From positions 1-36,178 of the forward strand of contig CABUWK010000022.1 of NCBI GenBank assembly GCA_902495325.1: a stretch of 36,178 bases of DNA, written 5' to 3'. Both the position numbers and the translations under genes were made by a program. Numbering within the stretch: the first letter of the stretch is position 1; each line of letters opens with the position of its first letter. This document shows positions 1-8,365 of this stretch, in pieces. The notes below the pieces were generated by a model. That model saw nothing but the letters and a program-made list of their open reading frames with translations, was not told the origin of the DNA and searched no databases. The stretch is from an uncultured Acidiphilium sp. (lineage in GTDB: Bacteria > Bacillota > Clostridia > Christensenellales > Borkfalkiaceae).

Positions 1-66
1 CCCGGCTGTCCGTTTTTATATTCATCTTCTTACAATTATGCCGAAATATTCGACAGAAAAGAAATA

Positions 67-97
67 TACGCACTCTAATTTACCATTAGGGTGCGTA
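67..97 (-). terminator. Putative terminator downstream of tRNA-Ser
   Basis: A 12-bp inverted repeat (arms 67-78 and 86-97, one G-U type mismatch, 7-nt loop) lies just past the 3' end of the minus-strand tRNA-Ser. The T-rich stretch that follows on the minus strand is interrupted, so termination strength is uncertain. Confidence 0.55.
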
Positions 98-108
98 CAG
101 TTCTCTTG

Positions 109-197
109 TGGCGGAAGCGAGGGGATTCGAACCCCTGAGCCCGTGAAGACTACACGATTTCCAATCGTGCCCGTTATGACCGCTTCGATACGCTTCC
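109..197 (-). tRNA. tRNA-Ser (anticodon GGA)
   Basis: On the minus strand the acceptor stem GGAAGCG (191-197) pairs with CGCTTCC (113-119). The anticodon arm CACGA-loop-TCGTG has the loop TTGGAAA, giving anticodon GGA (serine, UCC/UCU codons). A T-arm with GGTTCGAATCC and a long class II variable arm are present. The discriminator G is followed by an encoded CCA (109-111). Confidence 0.96.
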
Positions 198-222
198 GTG
201 CTTTCATTTAAAATGCTAATTT

Positions 223-251
223 ATTTTATCTTATTTTTCCTGTTTTGTCAA
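223..251 (-). promoter_or_regulatory. Sigma-A-type promoter of tRNA-Ser
   Basis: On the minus strand a TTGACA -35 box (246-251) is followed by a 17-bp spacer and a TAAAAT -10 box (223-228), about 25 bp before the tRNA 5' end. Confidence 0.8.
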
Positions 252-459
252 TGAAAAACAGGCAGAAAACAAAAAAAATTCAAAATTTTTTCTCATGACT
301 TAAGATCGTCATGCCGGACGGGGAAAAGAATACATCGTCGCGGTAAGGAAAACAGGGATGGCGGATAACATGCGGATACGTTGCGGAAAAGCGAACGGAA
401 TATAGGAAGAAAACAAAAAGATATATCAAAAAGAATAATCGGATATATAAATCGGATAT
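252..459. other. Intergenic stretch, tRNA-Ser to rex
   Basis: The 328-bp gap between tRNA-Ser and rex holds the two divergent promoters. In between is an A-rich run and a short inverted repeat CATGAC/GTCATG (294-299 and 308-313) with an 8-nt centre, which could be an operator half-site pair but is too short to call. I see no gene or RNA here. Confidence 0.4.
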
Positions 460-488
460 TTGCTTTTTGAAAATTAAAATGATATAAT
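460..488 (+). promoter_or_regulatory. Probable rex promoter
   Basis: TTGCTT (460-465), a 17-bp spacer and a perfect TATAAT (483-488) sit about 38 bp before the rex start codon. The surroundings are very A/T rich. Confidence 0.65.
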
Positions 489-525
489 TATATCGATATA
501 AATTTACTGATTGGAGATAATCTTT

Positions 526-1155
526 ATGCCAGACAGAACGATTCCCGCCGCCGTGCGGGAAAGACTTCCGATATATCTTCATTATCTCCGCGGCTTTACG
601 GGCGGAGGAAAAACGACGATCTCTTCCGCGGCGCTCGCGAAAGGGCTCGGGCTCGGCGAAGTTCAGGTGAGAAAGGACCTCGCGCTTGTGAGCGGGGCGG
701 GAAAACCGAAGATCGGCTATGACGCGGCGGAACTGACGAGCCATCTCGAAAACGCGCTCGGCATTGCGGAAACGAACGCCGTGATCGTGGGCGCGGGCAG
801 GCTCGGCAAAGCCCTTTTGTGTTATGAAGGATTTAACGAGTTCGGATTGCACATACTTGCGGCATTCGATAAAGACGAATCGAAATGCTCTTTCCGCGAA
901 GGCGGAAAACTTGTGCTGCCGATCGACGAGCTGAAAGAGTTCTGCGAGGAAAACGAAGTGAAGATCGGCGTGATCTGCGTGCCCGAAAAGGAAGCTCCCG
1001 TCGTGTGCGACCTTCTTGTTTCCTGCGGAATGAAGGGAATATGGAATTTTGCCCCCGTCAGACTGAACGTGCCGGAAACGGTCGGGATCCGGAACGAAAA
1101 CATGGCGGCATCGCTTGCCGTGCTCGCGTCGTCGCTTGCGGAGACGGACAGATAA
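526..1155 (+). CDS. rex: Redox-sensing transcriptional repressor Rex
   Basis: Rex is a homodimeric DNA-binding protein that senses the NADH/NAD+ ratio: NADH binding releases it from operators and derepresses fermentation and hydrogen genes. The 209-residue product has the family length, an N-terminal winged-helix domain (about residues 1-80, with the conserved EVQVRKDLA-type recognition helix at 45-53) and a Rossmann domain with GAGRLG at 89-94. The ATG at 526 is preferred over an in-frame TTG at 511, because GGAG (513-516) then has normal spacing and the product starts like other Rex proteins. It lies immediately upstream of the malate/fumarate/Hdr/hydrogenase operon on the same strand. It is therefore the obvious candidate regulator of that operon, although I could not find a convincing Rex box. 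Confidence 0.96.
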   Translation: MPDRTIPAAVRERLPIYLHYLRGFTGGGKTTISSAALAKGLGLGEVQVRKDLALVSGAGKPKIGYDAAELTSHLENALGIAETNAVIVGAGRLGKALLCYEGFNEFGLHILAAFDKDESKCSFREGGKLVLPIDELKEFCEENEVKIGVICVPEKEAPVVCDLLVSCGMKGIWNFAPVRLNVPETVGIRNENMAASLAVLASSLAETDR

Positions 1156-1267
1156 AAAGAGAAAGGCGAAAAACAATAAACCGATAAGAAAACAAAAGAA
1201 AACAAACAGAAAAACGATTGGTTTTTTAACGTGTTGTTTTGCGGCGGTTTTTGTCGGATACATAGCG

Positions 1268-1296
1268 TTGACTTTTGATTTTCCTTGCTATATAAT
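1268..1296 (+). promoter_or_regulatory. Promoter of the mdh-fum-hdr-flx-frd-hyd operon
   Basis: TTGACT (1268-1273), a 17-bp spacer and TATAAT (1291-1296) form a near-consensus sigma-A promoter about 90 bp upstream of the dehydrogenase start. The 5' leader carries a small hairpin (CGGACA/TGTCCG, 1328-1344) with no T-run, so it is more likely an mRNA stabiliser than a terminator. This is the only strong promoter I recognise ahead of the 13 co-directional genes. Confidence 0.8.
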
Positions 1297-1386
1297 AAAA
1301 AGGATGAGCCGGAAACGACAGAAAAAACGGACAGTCTTTGTCCGGCGAAAAGACAACGTTCAACGAGAAAAAGGAGACTATAAATT

Positions 1387-2337
1387 ATGAACAAAATCAC
1401 CGTAATCGGAAGCGGAAGGGTCGGTTCGACGATCGCATATTCTCTTACTTGCAGAGGTCTTGCGGACGAGATCGTGATCATCGATATCGACGGTTCGAAA
1501 GCGCTCGGCGAAGCGCTCGATATCCGTCAGGGGCTCGCATTCGACAGTTCCTGCAAAGTGTATGCGGGCACTTATGCGGATGCGAAAAATTCGGATATCG
1601 TCATTCTGACGTCCGGAATCGCGAGAAAACCGGGGCAGTCTCGTCTGGAACTGATAAAAACCAATATTTCCATTCAGGAATCGATCATCGCGGATATCAC
1701 GAAAAGCGCGCCGGATGCGGTTTATATCATGGTTTCCAACCCTGTGGATATTTTAACGTATACCTTCTGCAAACTTTCCGGGATCCCCGAAAACAGGATC
1801 ATCGGATCGGGCGCCATTCTCGATACGGCGCGCCTTCGTTCGCGCATCGCGGAATACTGCGACCTCGAAGTCGGTAACATCCACGCTTATATGTTCGGCG
1901 AACACGGCGATTCCGGGTTCTCTCCCTGGTCGATCGCCCGTATTGCGGGGATGCATGTGGACGAGTATCAGAGATCAGTCGAAACGTCCGATTTTCTGAA
2001 AACGAAGATCGACATTCCCGAAATCGAGAAATATGTGAGAGAATCGGGCGCGCGCGTGATCTCCCGCAAGGGCGCGACGTTCTACGCGATCGCTTCCACC
2101 GTTTGCTATATCGTAAAAGCCGTTCTTTCCGACGCGAAAACGGCGATGACCGTTTCTTCCATGATGCACGGAGAATACGGCGTGGACGACGTTTGCCTGA
2201 GCACGCTGAACATCGTCGGCAGGCAGGGGATCGTCGGAAAGATCAACCCCGCGCTTACCGAAGAGGAAACGGCTAAGTTGCATCACAGCGCGGACGTGCT
2301 GAAAGAGATCATCTCTCAGCTCGATTTAAAGAGATAA
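1387..2337 (+). CDS. Malate dehydrogenase (LDH/MDH family)
   Basis: This is a 316-residue NAD-dependent 2-hydroxyacid dehydrogenase of the lactate/malate dehydrogenase superfamily. It has the Rossmann motif GSGRVG (8-13), catalytic Asp146/Arg149 in LDTARLR, catalytic His173 in GEHGDS and the active-site loop ARKPGQSR (79-86). Overall it resembles bacterial L-lactate dehydrogenases, and Thr231 of KGATFY is LDH-like. However, the substrate-specificity position of the mobile loop (Gln102 in LDH numbering) is Arg80, the residue that selects oxaloacetate/malate. The next gene is fumarase, and fumarate reductase lies further down the operon. I therefore infer oxaloacetate reduction to malate with NADH. 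Lactate dehydrogenase activity cannot be excluded. The RBS is AAAGGAG upstream of the ATG; 22 bp separate it from fumC. Confidence 0.85.
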   Translation: MNKITVIGSGRVGSTIAYSLTCRGLADEIVIIDIDGSKALGEALDIRQGLAFDSSCKVYAGTYADAKNSDIVILTSGIARKPGQSRLELIKTNISIQESIIADITKSAPDAVYIMVSNPVDILTYTFCKLSGIPENRIIGSGAILDTARLRSRIAEYCDLEVGNIHAYMFGEHGDSGFSPWSIARIAGMHVDEYQRSVETSDFLKTKIDIPEIEKYVRESGARVISRKGATFYAIASTVCYIVKAVLSDAKTAMTVSSMMHGEYGVDDVCLSTLNIVGRQGIVGKINPALTEEETAKLHHSADVLKEIISQLDLKR

Positions 2338-2359
2338 AATAAAACCGGAGATATATATT

Positions 2360-3739
2360 ATGGAATACCGTATCGAAAAGGACACGATGGGCGAAGTGAA
2401 AGTGCCCGCGGATAAATACTGGGCGGCACAGACGGAAAGAAGTTTCGAGAATTTCAAAATCGGCGGAGAAATCATGCCGAGAGAGATCACGCACGCTTTC
2501 GGCATTCTGAAAAAAGCGGCGGCGATCGCGAACTACAACCTCGGGAAGCTTTCCGAAGAAAAGAAAAACGCGATCGAAGCTGCGTGCGACGAAGTGATCT
2601 CGGGAAAACTGAACGAGCATTTTCCCCTCGTCGTATGGCAGACGGGAAGCGGAACGCAGTCCAACATGAATGCGAACGAGGTCATCGCGAACCGCGGAAA
2701 CGAGATCGCGGGGAAGAAACTTCTTCACCCGAACGACGATATCAATAAAAGCCAGAGTTCCAACGATACGTTCCCCACGGCGATGCACATCGCGGCGGTG
2801 CTTTCCATCGAAGATAAACTTTTCCCCGCGATGGAAAAACTGACCGAAACGTTCAGACGGCTCGAAAAGGAAAACGAAGGGATCGTGAAGAGCGGAAGAA
2901 CGCATTTGCAGGACGCCGTTCCCGTTGCGTTTTCTCAGGAGATCAGCGGCTGGAGAGCGATGATCGAAAATACCGAGGAGCAGCTGAAACTTTCTTTGAA
3001 AGGACTGAAAGAGCTCGCGCTCGGCGGAACTGCCGTCGGTACGGGGCTCAACGCACCCGAAGGATTCGATACGGAAGTGGCGAAACAGGTCAGCCTTCTT
3101 ACCGGTAAAGATTTCGTCACCGCGCCGAATAAATTCCATGCGCTCACTTCGAAAGACGCGATCGTTTTCGCACACGGCGCGATGAAAGCTCTCGCATGCA
3201 ATCTGATGAAGATCGCCAACGACGTCCGCTGGCTCGCTTCCGGTCCGAGAGACGGGTTGGGGGAGATTTTCATTCCCGAAAACGAACCCGGTTCTTCCAT
3301 CATGCCGGGCAAGGTGAATCCCACGCAGTGCGAATCGATGACGATGGTTGCCGTGCAGGTCATGGCGAACGACGTTGCCGTTTCGATCGGCGCGTCGCAG
3401 GGGAATTTCGAGCTGAACGTGTTCATGCCCGTGATCGCTTACAACTTCCTGCAGTCGGCAAAACTCCTTGCGGAAGGGATCCTTTCTTTCGAGAGCCACT
3501 GCGTAACGGGGATCCGCGCCAACAAGGAAAAAATGGCGCACAACCTGCATAATTCGCTGATGCTCGTAACCGCGCTCAATCCTTATATCGGGTATGAAAA
3601 CGCGGCGAAGACGGCGAAAAAAGCATACAAAGAGAATATCTCTCTGAAAGAAGCATGCGTCGCGCTCGGGTTTCTGACTGCCGAAAAGTTCGATGAGGTG
3701 TTCCACCCCGAAGAGATGGCTTATCCTTATAAAAAATAA
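2360..3739 (+). CDS. fumC: Fumarate hydratase, class II
   Basis: Class II fumarase is an iron-free, oxygen-stable homotetramer that interconverts malate and fumarate. The 459-residue length is typical. The N-terminal block around TGSGTQSNMNANEV (about residues 95-108), the SSNDTFPTAMH block and the signature GSSIMPGKVNP (about 311-321), which carries the catalytic mobile loop, are all intact. It sits between the dehydrogenase and hdrB with gaps of 22 and 23 bp, so the three are probably cotranscribed. In this operon it would supply fumarate from malate to the FrdAB pair encoded downstream. Use of a class II enzyme beside such oxygen-sensitive partners is unremarkable in Clostridia. Confidence 0.96.
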   Translation: MEYRIEKDTMGEVKVPADKYWAAQTERSFENFKIGGEIMPREITHAFGILKKAAAIANYNLGKLSEEKKNAIEAACDEVISGKLNEHFPLVVWQTGSGTQSNMNANEVIANRGNEIAGKKLLHPNDDINKSQSSNDTFPTAMHIAAVLSIEDKLFPAMEKLTETFRRLEKENEGIVKSGRTHLQDAVPVAFSQEISGWRAMIENTEEQLKLSLKGLKELALGGTAVGTGLNAPEGFDTEVAKQVSLLTGKDFVTAPNKFHALTSKDAIVFAHGAMKALACNLMKIANDVRWLASGPRDGLGEIFIPENEPGSSIMPGKVNPTQCESMTMVAVQVMANDVAVSIGASQGNFELNVFMPVIAYNFLQSAKLLAEGILSFESHCVTGIRANKEKMAHNLHNSLMLVTALNPYIGYENAAKTAKKAYKENISLKEACVALGFLTAEKFDEVFHPEEMAYPYKK

Positions 3740-3762
3740 AATTCGGATCGGGAGAAAAAAGC

Positions 3763-4548
3763 ATGAAAATCAGTTATTATCCCGGTTGCACGCTGAAGAC
3801 GAAAGCGAAAGACCTCGACCGTTATGCGAGAGCGTCCGCCGGCGTTCTCGGCGTGGAAATGGAAGAAATCGGGAACTGGCAATGCTGCGGCGGCGTATAC
3901 AACACGGCGAGAGACGAGATCGCGACGAAACTTTCCGCGATCCGTGCGCTTGCTTATGCGAAAGAAAACGGCGGGAAACTGCTTACGCTCTGTTCGGCGT
4001 GTCACAACGTGTTAAAGCGTGTGAACGACGATATGAAAAACGATGAAAATATCCGTCTGAAAGCAAACAATTATCTCGCGGCGGAAACGCCTTATGCGGG
4101 TGAAACGCAGGTGATCCATTACCTCGAAATGCTCAGAGACGAAGTCGGGTTTGAAGAGATCAAAAAGAAGGTCGTGCATCCGATCGGGAAAAAGATCGGC
4201 GCCTATTACGGATGTCTTCTTTTAAGACCGAGCAAAGTGATGGCGTTCGACAACCCCGAAAATCCCACGATCATGGAAGATTTTATTTCCGCGATCGGCG
4301 GAACCCCGGTGAAATTCCCCATGCGCAACGAATGTTGCGGGGCGTATGTTTCCCTGAAAGATCCGGAACTTCCCGTAAAAAGAAGCGGCATGGTTTTAAA
4401 AAGCGCGGACGAAGCGGGGGCGGAGATCGTCGTGACGGCGTGCCCGCTGTGCCTGTACAATCTGAAAAAGAACGGAAACGGGAAAGCGGAAGTCGTATAC
4501 TTTACCGAGCTTTTAGCCGAAGCCCTGGGGGTGAAGGACAATGGATAA
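3763..4548 (+). CDS. hdrB: HdrB-like heterodisulfide reductase subunit B
   Basis: This 261-residue protein has two complete CCG domains, the cysteine motif that binds the noncubane [4Fe-4S] clusters where HdrB cleaves disulfides. The first has Cys9, the CCGG pair at 41-42 and a CSAC group. The second has YYGC, NECCGAY and CPLC groups near the C terminus. No catalytic cysteine appears to be missing. In methanogens HdrB reduces CoM-S-S-CoB. Bacteria without these cofactors use HdrB for other acceptors, such as the DsrC trisulfide in sulfate reducers, and no dsrC is visible here. It overlaps hdrC by 8 bp. The neighbouring fumarate reductase suggests that electrons from HdrB/C go to FrdAB, but that is inference. 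Confidence 0.9.
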   Translation: MKISYYPGCTLKTKAKDLDRYARASAGVLGVEMEEIGNWQCCGGVYNTARDEIATKLSAIRALAYAKENGGKLLTLCSACHNVLKRVNDDMKNDENIRLKANNYLAAETPYAGETQVIHYLEMLRDEVGFEEIKKKVVHPIGKKIGAYYGCLLLRPSKVMAFDNPENPTIMEDFISAIGGTPVKFPMRNECCGAYVSLKDPELPVKRSGMVLKSADEAGAEIVVTACPLCLYNLKKNGNGKAEVVYFTELLAEALGVKDNG

Positions 4549-4927
4549 GCAGGAAACGAGAGAACAGATCCTCAGAATATCGGGAACGGACGTTCGCAAG
4601 TGCATGAAGTGCGGCAAATGTTCCGGCAGATGCCCCGCATATCACGAAATGGATATCAGACCCCATCAGTTCGTGAATTATCTCGCGAAAGGGAAGATCG
4701 ATAAACTGATGGAAAGCAAGGCGATCTGGCACTGCCTGTCCTGTATGGCATGCGTGGAGCGTTGCCCGAGAGGGGTTGCTCCGCAAAGCGTGATCGAAGC
4801 CGTCCGTACGACGGTGACGAGGATGCAGGGGAACAACGGCATCAAAGCGGAAGACATCCCGCCCGTCGTGGACGAGCTTATCCCGCAACAGCTCCTGGTC
4901 AGCGCGTACAGAAAATACAACAAATAA
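4541..4927 (+). CDS. hdrC: HdrC-like heterodisulfide reductase subunit C
   Basis: This is a 128-residue ferredoxin-like subunit with two [4Fe-4S] binding sites, CMKCGKCSGRCP (about 26-37) and CLSCMACVERCP (about 67-78). In Hdr complexes HdrC carries electrons from the flavin of HdrA to the active site of HdrB. The gene starts inside the 3' end of hdrB and is followed 18 bp later by hdrA, so translation is probably coupled. There is no membrane helix, consistent with a soluble HdrABC complex rather than a membrane HdrDE type. Confidence 0.92.
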   Translation: MDKQETREQILRISGTDVRKCMKCGKCSGRCPAYHEMDIRPHQFVNYLAKGKIDKLMESKAIWHCLSCMACVERCPRGVAPQSVIEAVRTTVTRMQGNNGIKAEDIPPVVDELIPQQLLVSAYRKYNK

Positions 4928-4945
4928 GCGAAAGAGAGAAGTTTT

Positions 4946-6937
4946 ATGCAGAGAATCGGAGTATTTATATGCTGGTGCGGCAGCAACATCGCCGCGACGG
5001 TAGACGTGGAACGGCTCGCACAGGTCATCAAGGCGGAACCGGGCGTTGTGTTTTCCGCCGATTACCAATATATGTGTTCGGAAAACGGACAGCAACTCAT
5101 TAAAAACGCCATAAAGGACTACGGGCTTACGGGGATCGTGATCGGTTCCTGCTCGCCGAGAATGCACGAAGCGACTTTCCGCAAAACGGCGGAAAGCGCA
5201 GGGCTTAACCCCTATATGGTAGAGGTGGCGAACCTGCGCGAGCAGTGTTCGTGGATCCATAAAGACCGCGAGGAAGCGACGGCGAAAGCGTTGATCCTTC
5301 TCCGTACGGCGATCGCGAAAGTCCGTCTCGACGCTCCTCTCACCGCGGGGGAAAGCCCGGTCGTAAAACGCGCACTTGTGATCGGCGGCGGAATTGCCGG
5401 TATTCAGGCTGCGCTCGACATTGCGGAAGCGGGTTTCCCCGTCGATATCGTGGAAAAAAATCCCACGATCGGCGGCAGAATGGCTCAACTTGACAAAACT
5501 TTCCCCACGCTTGACTGTTCCGCCTGTATTCTGACGCCGAAAATGGTCGACTGCGCGCAGAGCGACAAGATCGATATTCTTTCCTATTCCGAAGTGGAAG
5601 ACGTGAAGGGGTTTGTCGGCAACTTTAAGGTAAAAATCAGAAAGAAGGCGAGATACGTAGACGAAACGAAGTGCACGGGATGTAAGGTGTGCATGGAAAA
5701 ATGTCCGTCGAGAAAGGGGCTCAACGAGTTCAATATGAACCTCAATAACCGTACGGCGATCTACATTCCCTTCGCACAGGCGATCCCGAACGTTGCGGTG
5801 ATCGACCCGGAACAGTGCCTGAAACTGCGCACGGGCAAGTGCGGCGTCTGCCAGAAATTCTGCGGCGCGGGTGCGATCGATTACACGATGAAAGACGAGT
5901 ATATCAAAAGAGAATACGGCGCGATCGTTGTTGCAACCGGTTTCCGCCCCATAAACGTGGACGCTTTCAACGAATACGGTTACAGCGACAATAAAGACGT
6001 GATCACCTCGCTCGAACTCGAGAGACTGATGAACGCGGCGGGTCCGACGAACGGCGTTCTTCTCCGTCCGTCTGACAATACACATCCGAAGGTGATCACC
6101 TTCATTCAGTGCGTCGGCTCGCGTGACGTTTCGGGGTGCGGAAAACCGTACTGCTCGAAGATCTGCTGTATGTACACGGCGAAACACGCCATGCTCATCC
6201 GTGAAAAATATCCCGATACCGAAGTTCACGTGTTCTATATCGACGTGAGAACGCCCGGCAAGAATTACGACGAGTTCTATCGCCGCGCCGTGGAACAGTA
6301 CGGCGTCGACTACATAAAAGGTATGGTCGGCAAAGTCTATAACGAGAACGGCAAACTGATGGTGCAGGGTTCCGACCTCATCGAAAACGAACAGGTCGTG
6401 ATCCCGTCCGATCTCGTTGTTCTCGCAACGGCGATCGAGCCGGAACCGTCCGTCAGAAAGATCGCAACCCTTCTTACGGCAAGCATCGATACCAACAATT
6501 TCCTGAACGAATCGCATCCGAAATTAAGACCTGTGGAAAGCCCGACGGCGGGCGTTTACCTCGCCGGGGTATGCCAGGGACCGAAGGATATTCCCGAAAC
6601 CGTATCGCAGGCATCCGCCTGTGCGGCAAAGGTGATCGGGCTTCTCGTGAAAGATCATTTGAAAACCAATCCGTGCGTGGCGCATCCCGACGAATCGATG
6701 TGTAACGGTTGTTCGCAGTGCGCGAACGTATGCGCATACGGCGCGATCACGTACGTCGATAAAGAATTCCGTATCGGCGGAGGCAAAACGGAAACGAGAA
6801 GGGTGGCTCAGGTCAACCCCGCCGTCTGCCAGGGATGCGGCGCGTGCACCGTTACTTGTCCGTCCGGCGCGATGGACTTATCCGGATTCAGTTCCGGTCA
6901 GATCCTTTCGGAGGTGGAAGCGATATGCAGGAAGTAA
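4946..6937 (+). CDS. hdrA: HdrA-like electron-bifurcating flavoprotein
   Basis: HdrA carries the FAD that splits electron pairs in flavin-based bifurcation. The 663 residues contain an N-terminal domain with scattered cysteines, the FAD motif GGGIAG (about 147-152), and the Hdr signature with FPTLDCSACILTPKM. An inserted ferredoxin domain (CTGCKVCMEKC and CGVCQKFC, about 236-310) and two C-terminal [4Fe-4S] sites (CNGCSQCANVC and CQGCGACTVTC) follow. The length is that of a standard single HdrA, not the selenocysteine or fused versions. It is preceded by HdrC and overlaps flxD by 13 bp. By analogy with HdrABC-MvhAGD and HdrABC-FlxABCD it should receive electrons through FlxD and send them to ferredoxin and to HdrB/C. 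Confidence 0.95.
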   Translation: MQRIGVFICWCGSNIAATVDVERLAQVIKAEPGVVFSADYQYMCSENGQQLIKNAIKDYGLTGIVIGSCSPRMHEATFRKTAESAGLNPYMVEVANLREQCSWIHKDREEATAKALILLRTAIAKVRLDAPLTAGESPVVKRALVIGGGIAGIQAALDIAEAGFPVDIVEKNPTIGGRMAQLDKTFPTLDCSACILTPKMVDCAQSDKIDILSYSEVEDVKGFVGNFKVKIRKKARYVDETKCTGCKVCMEKCPSRKGLNEFNMNLNNRTAIYIPFAQAIPNVAVIDPEQCLKLRTGKCGVCQKFCGAGAIDYTMKDEYIKREYGAIVVATGFRPINVDAFNEYGYSDNKDVITSLELERLMNAAGPTNGVLLRPSDNTHPKVITFIQCVGSRDVSGCGKPYCSKICCMYTAKHAMLIREKYPDTEVHVFYIDVRTPGKNYDEFYRRAVEQYGVDYIKGMVGKVYNENGKLMVQGSDLIENEQVVIPSDLVVLATAIEPEPSVRKIATLLTASIDTNNFLNESHPKLRPVESPTAGVYLAGVCQGPKDIPETVSQASACAAKVIGLLVKDHLKTNPCVAHPDESMCNGCSQCANVCAYGAITYVDKEFRIGGGKTETRRVAQVNPAVCQGCGACTVTCPSGAMDLSGFSSGQILSEVEAICRK

Positions 6938-7377
6938 ATACCGAAAAGAAAGAATTCGTGCCCAACATCGTGGCGTTCTGCTGTAACTGGTGTTCGTATG
7001 CGGGCGCGGACCTCGCGGGGTCGAGCAGGCTTTCTTATCCCGCGAACGTAAAGATCGTGCGCGTGCCGTGCTCCTGCCGCGTGAATCCGACGTTCGTGCT
7101 GAAAGCTTTTCAGCGCGGAGCGGACGGCGTGATCCTTTGCGGTTGTCATCCCGGGGATTGCCACTATGTGACGGGCAACTATTATACCAGAAGAAGAATG
7201 GCTCTTTTGTTCGGATTCCTCGATTATCTCGGGATCGAAAAAGAAAGAACGAGAGTGGAATGGGTTTCCGCTGCGGAAGGCGCGAAATTCTCCGCCGTCA
7301 TGAACGATTTCGTGAAACAGGTGACCGCTCTCGGCGAAAACAAGAGACTTTCCGATCTCAGAGTCAGGGAGGAGTGA
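6925..7377 (+). CDS. FlxD/MvhD-like delta subunit
   Basis: This 150-residue protein is the MvhD family iron-sulfur subunit that docks an electron-donating module onto HdrA. Conserved cysteines appear in FCCNWCSYAGAD, VRVPCSCRV and CGCHPGDCHY. The ATG at 6925 follows GGAGGTGG with ideal spacing. An upstream in-frame extension has no such site and reads into hdrA. The gene overlaps the end of hdrA by 13 bp. In methanogens the partner is the hydrogenase MvhAG, but no MvhAG is encoded here. The partners are the Flx genes that follow, so the electron donor is most likely NAD(P)H. Confidence 0.92.
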   Translation: MQEVNTEKKEFVPNIVAFCCNWCSYAGADLAGSSRLSYPANVKIVRVPCSCRVNPTFVLKAFQRGADGVILCGCHPGDCHYVTGNYYTRRRMALLFGFLDYLGIEKERTRVEWVSAAEGAKFSAVMNDFVKQVTALGENKRLSDLRVREE

Positions 7378-7380
7378 GCG

Positions 7381-8364
7381 ATGACGGAACTCGAAAAAGC
7401 TTTGATCGAAAAAGCGAAAGACCTTCTCGAAAAAGGGGAAGTGAAGCGCGTTGTCGGATGGACGAAAGGTGAATTCGTATATGATCCTTCCCCCGCGACC
7501 TTTGAAAGCGCGGAAGAACTCGAAAACTTCGTGTACGACGATTTCTGCGGGGCAAATCTTTCCAAGTATCTCGTAAAAATCGCTAAAAACGAAGGAAAAA
7601 CCGCTGTTTTTATGAAACCGTGCGACACGTACAGTTTCAATCAGCTCGTAAAAGAGCACCGCGTGGAAAGAGATAAAGTTTACGTGATCGGCGTGGAATG
7701 CCGGGAAAAACTCGATCCGTACGCGATACAAAAAGCCGGGATCGACGGCGTGAGAAGAGAACGCTTCGAAGGGAACGAAGTCGTTCTCGACTGTCGGGAC
7801 GGCGAAAAGAGAATGAAGAAAGACGAGGCGATCCTTCTTCGCTGCGCGACCTGCAAAAGCAAGAAATTCGCCGTTGCGGACGAAACGATCGTCCTGACGG
7901 AAATGGAAGAAGCGAAAGCCGACCGTTTCGACGAGGTGAAGAAACTCGAAGCCATGACGGCGGAAGAGAGATTCGCGTTCTGGCAGAAAGAGCTTTCCCG
8001 CTGCATCCGTTGCAACGCCTGCAGAAACGTATGTCCGGCGTGCACATGCCTGAAGTGCGTGTTCGATAATCCGAAGTCGGGCGTGGCGGCGAAGGCGAAC
8101 GACGTTCCTTTCGAAGAACAGCTTTTCCACGTGATCCGCGCGTTTCACGTGGCGGGCAGATGTACCGACTGCGGCGAGTGTTCGCGCGTGTGCCCCGAAA
8201 GGATCCCTCTTCATCTTCTGAACAGAAAATTCATCAAGGATATCGACGAAAATTACGGCGAATATCAGGCGGGCGAGGAAAGCGAAGGCAAAACGCCGCT
8301 TACTTCCTATACAACGAACGATATCGAACCGAACGACGCCGTGAGAAAAGGGGAGGGCAGATAA
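7381..8364 (+). CDS. FlxC-like iron-sulfur subunit (FrhB-type)
   Basis: This 327-residue protein resembles the coenzyme F420 hydrogenase/dehydrogenase beta-type subunits in its N-terminal half, where cysteines occur in a FCGANLSKYL block and near VECREK. It ends with a di-cluster ferredoxin domain: CIRCNACRNVCPACTC (about 210-225) and CTDCGECSRVCP (about 261-272). Such proteins occupy the FlxC slot in FlxABCD-HdrABC clusters of sulfate reducers and other anaerobes, passing electrons between the NAD(P)H dehydrogenase subunit and FlxD. GGGAGGAG precedes the ATG. It is 3 bp from flxD and 1 bp from the next gene. The exact FlxB/FlxC labels for this gene and the next could be swapped. Confidence 0.8.
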   Translation: MTELEKALIEKAKDLLEKGEVKRVVGWTKGEFVYDPSPATFESAEELENFVYDDFCGANLSKYLVKIAKNEGKTAVFMKPCDTYSFNQLVKEHRVERDKVYVIGVECREKLDPYAIQKAGIDGVRRERFEGNEVVLDCRDGEKRMKKDEAILLRCATCKSKKFAVADETIVLTEMEEAKADRFDEVKKLEAMTAEERFAFWQKELSRCIRCNACRNVCPACTCLKCVFDNPKSGVAAKANDVPFEEQLFHVIRAFHVAGRCTDCGECSRVCPERIPLHLLNRKFIKDIDENYGEYQAGEESEGKTPLTSYTTNDIEPNDAVRKGEGR

Positions 8365-8365
8365 T

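Noticed and set aside
1209..1240. Rex operator-like TTAACGTGTTGTT upstream of the main operon
   Set aside because: The half-sites are in the wrong orientation and spacing for the Rex palindrome.
280..1263. 327-codon minus-strand frame with a hydrophobic N terminus over rex
   Set aside because: The hydrophobic start comes from A-rich intergenic DNA read in reverse; rex is clear on the plus strand.
4502..6517. 671-codon open frame antisense to hdrA
   Set aside because: It mirrors hdrA codons, is rich in Arg/His/Phe without any domain, and hdrA is certain on the other strand.
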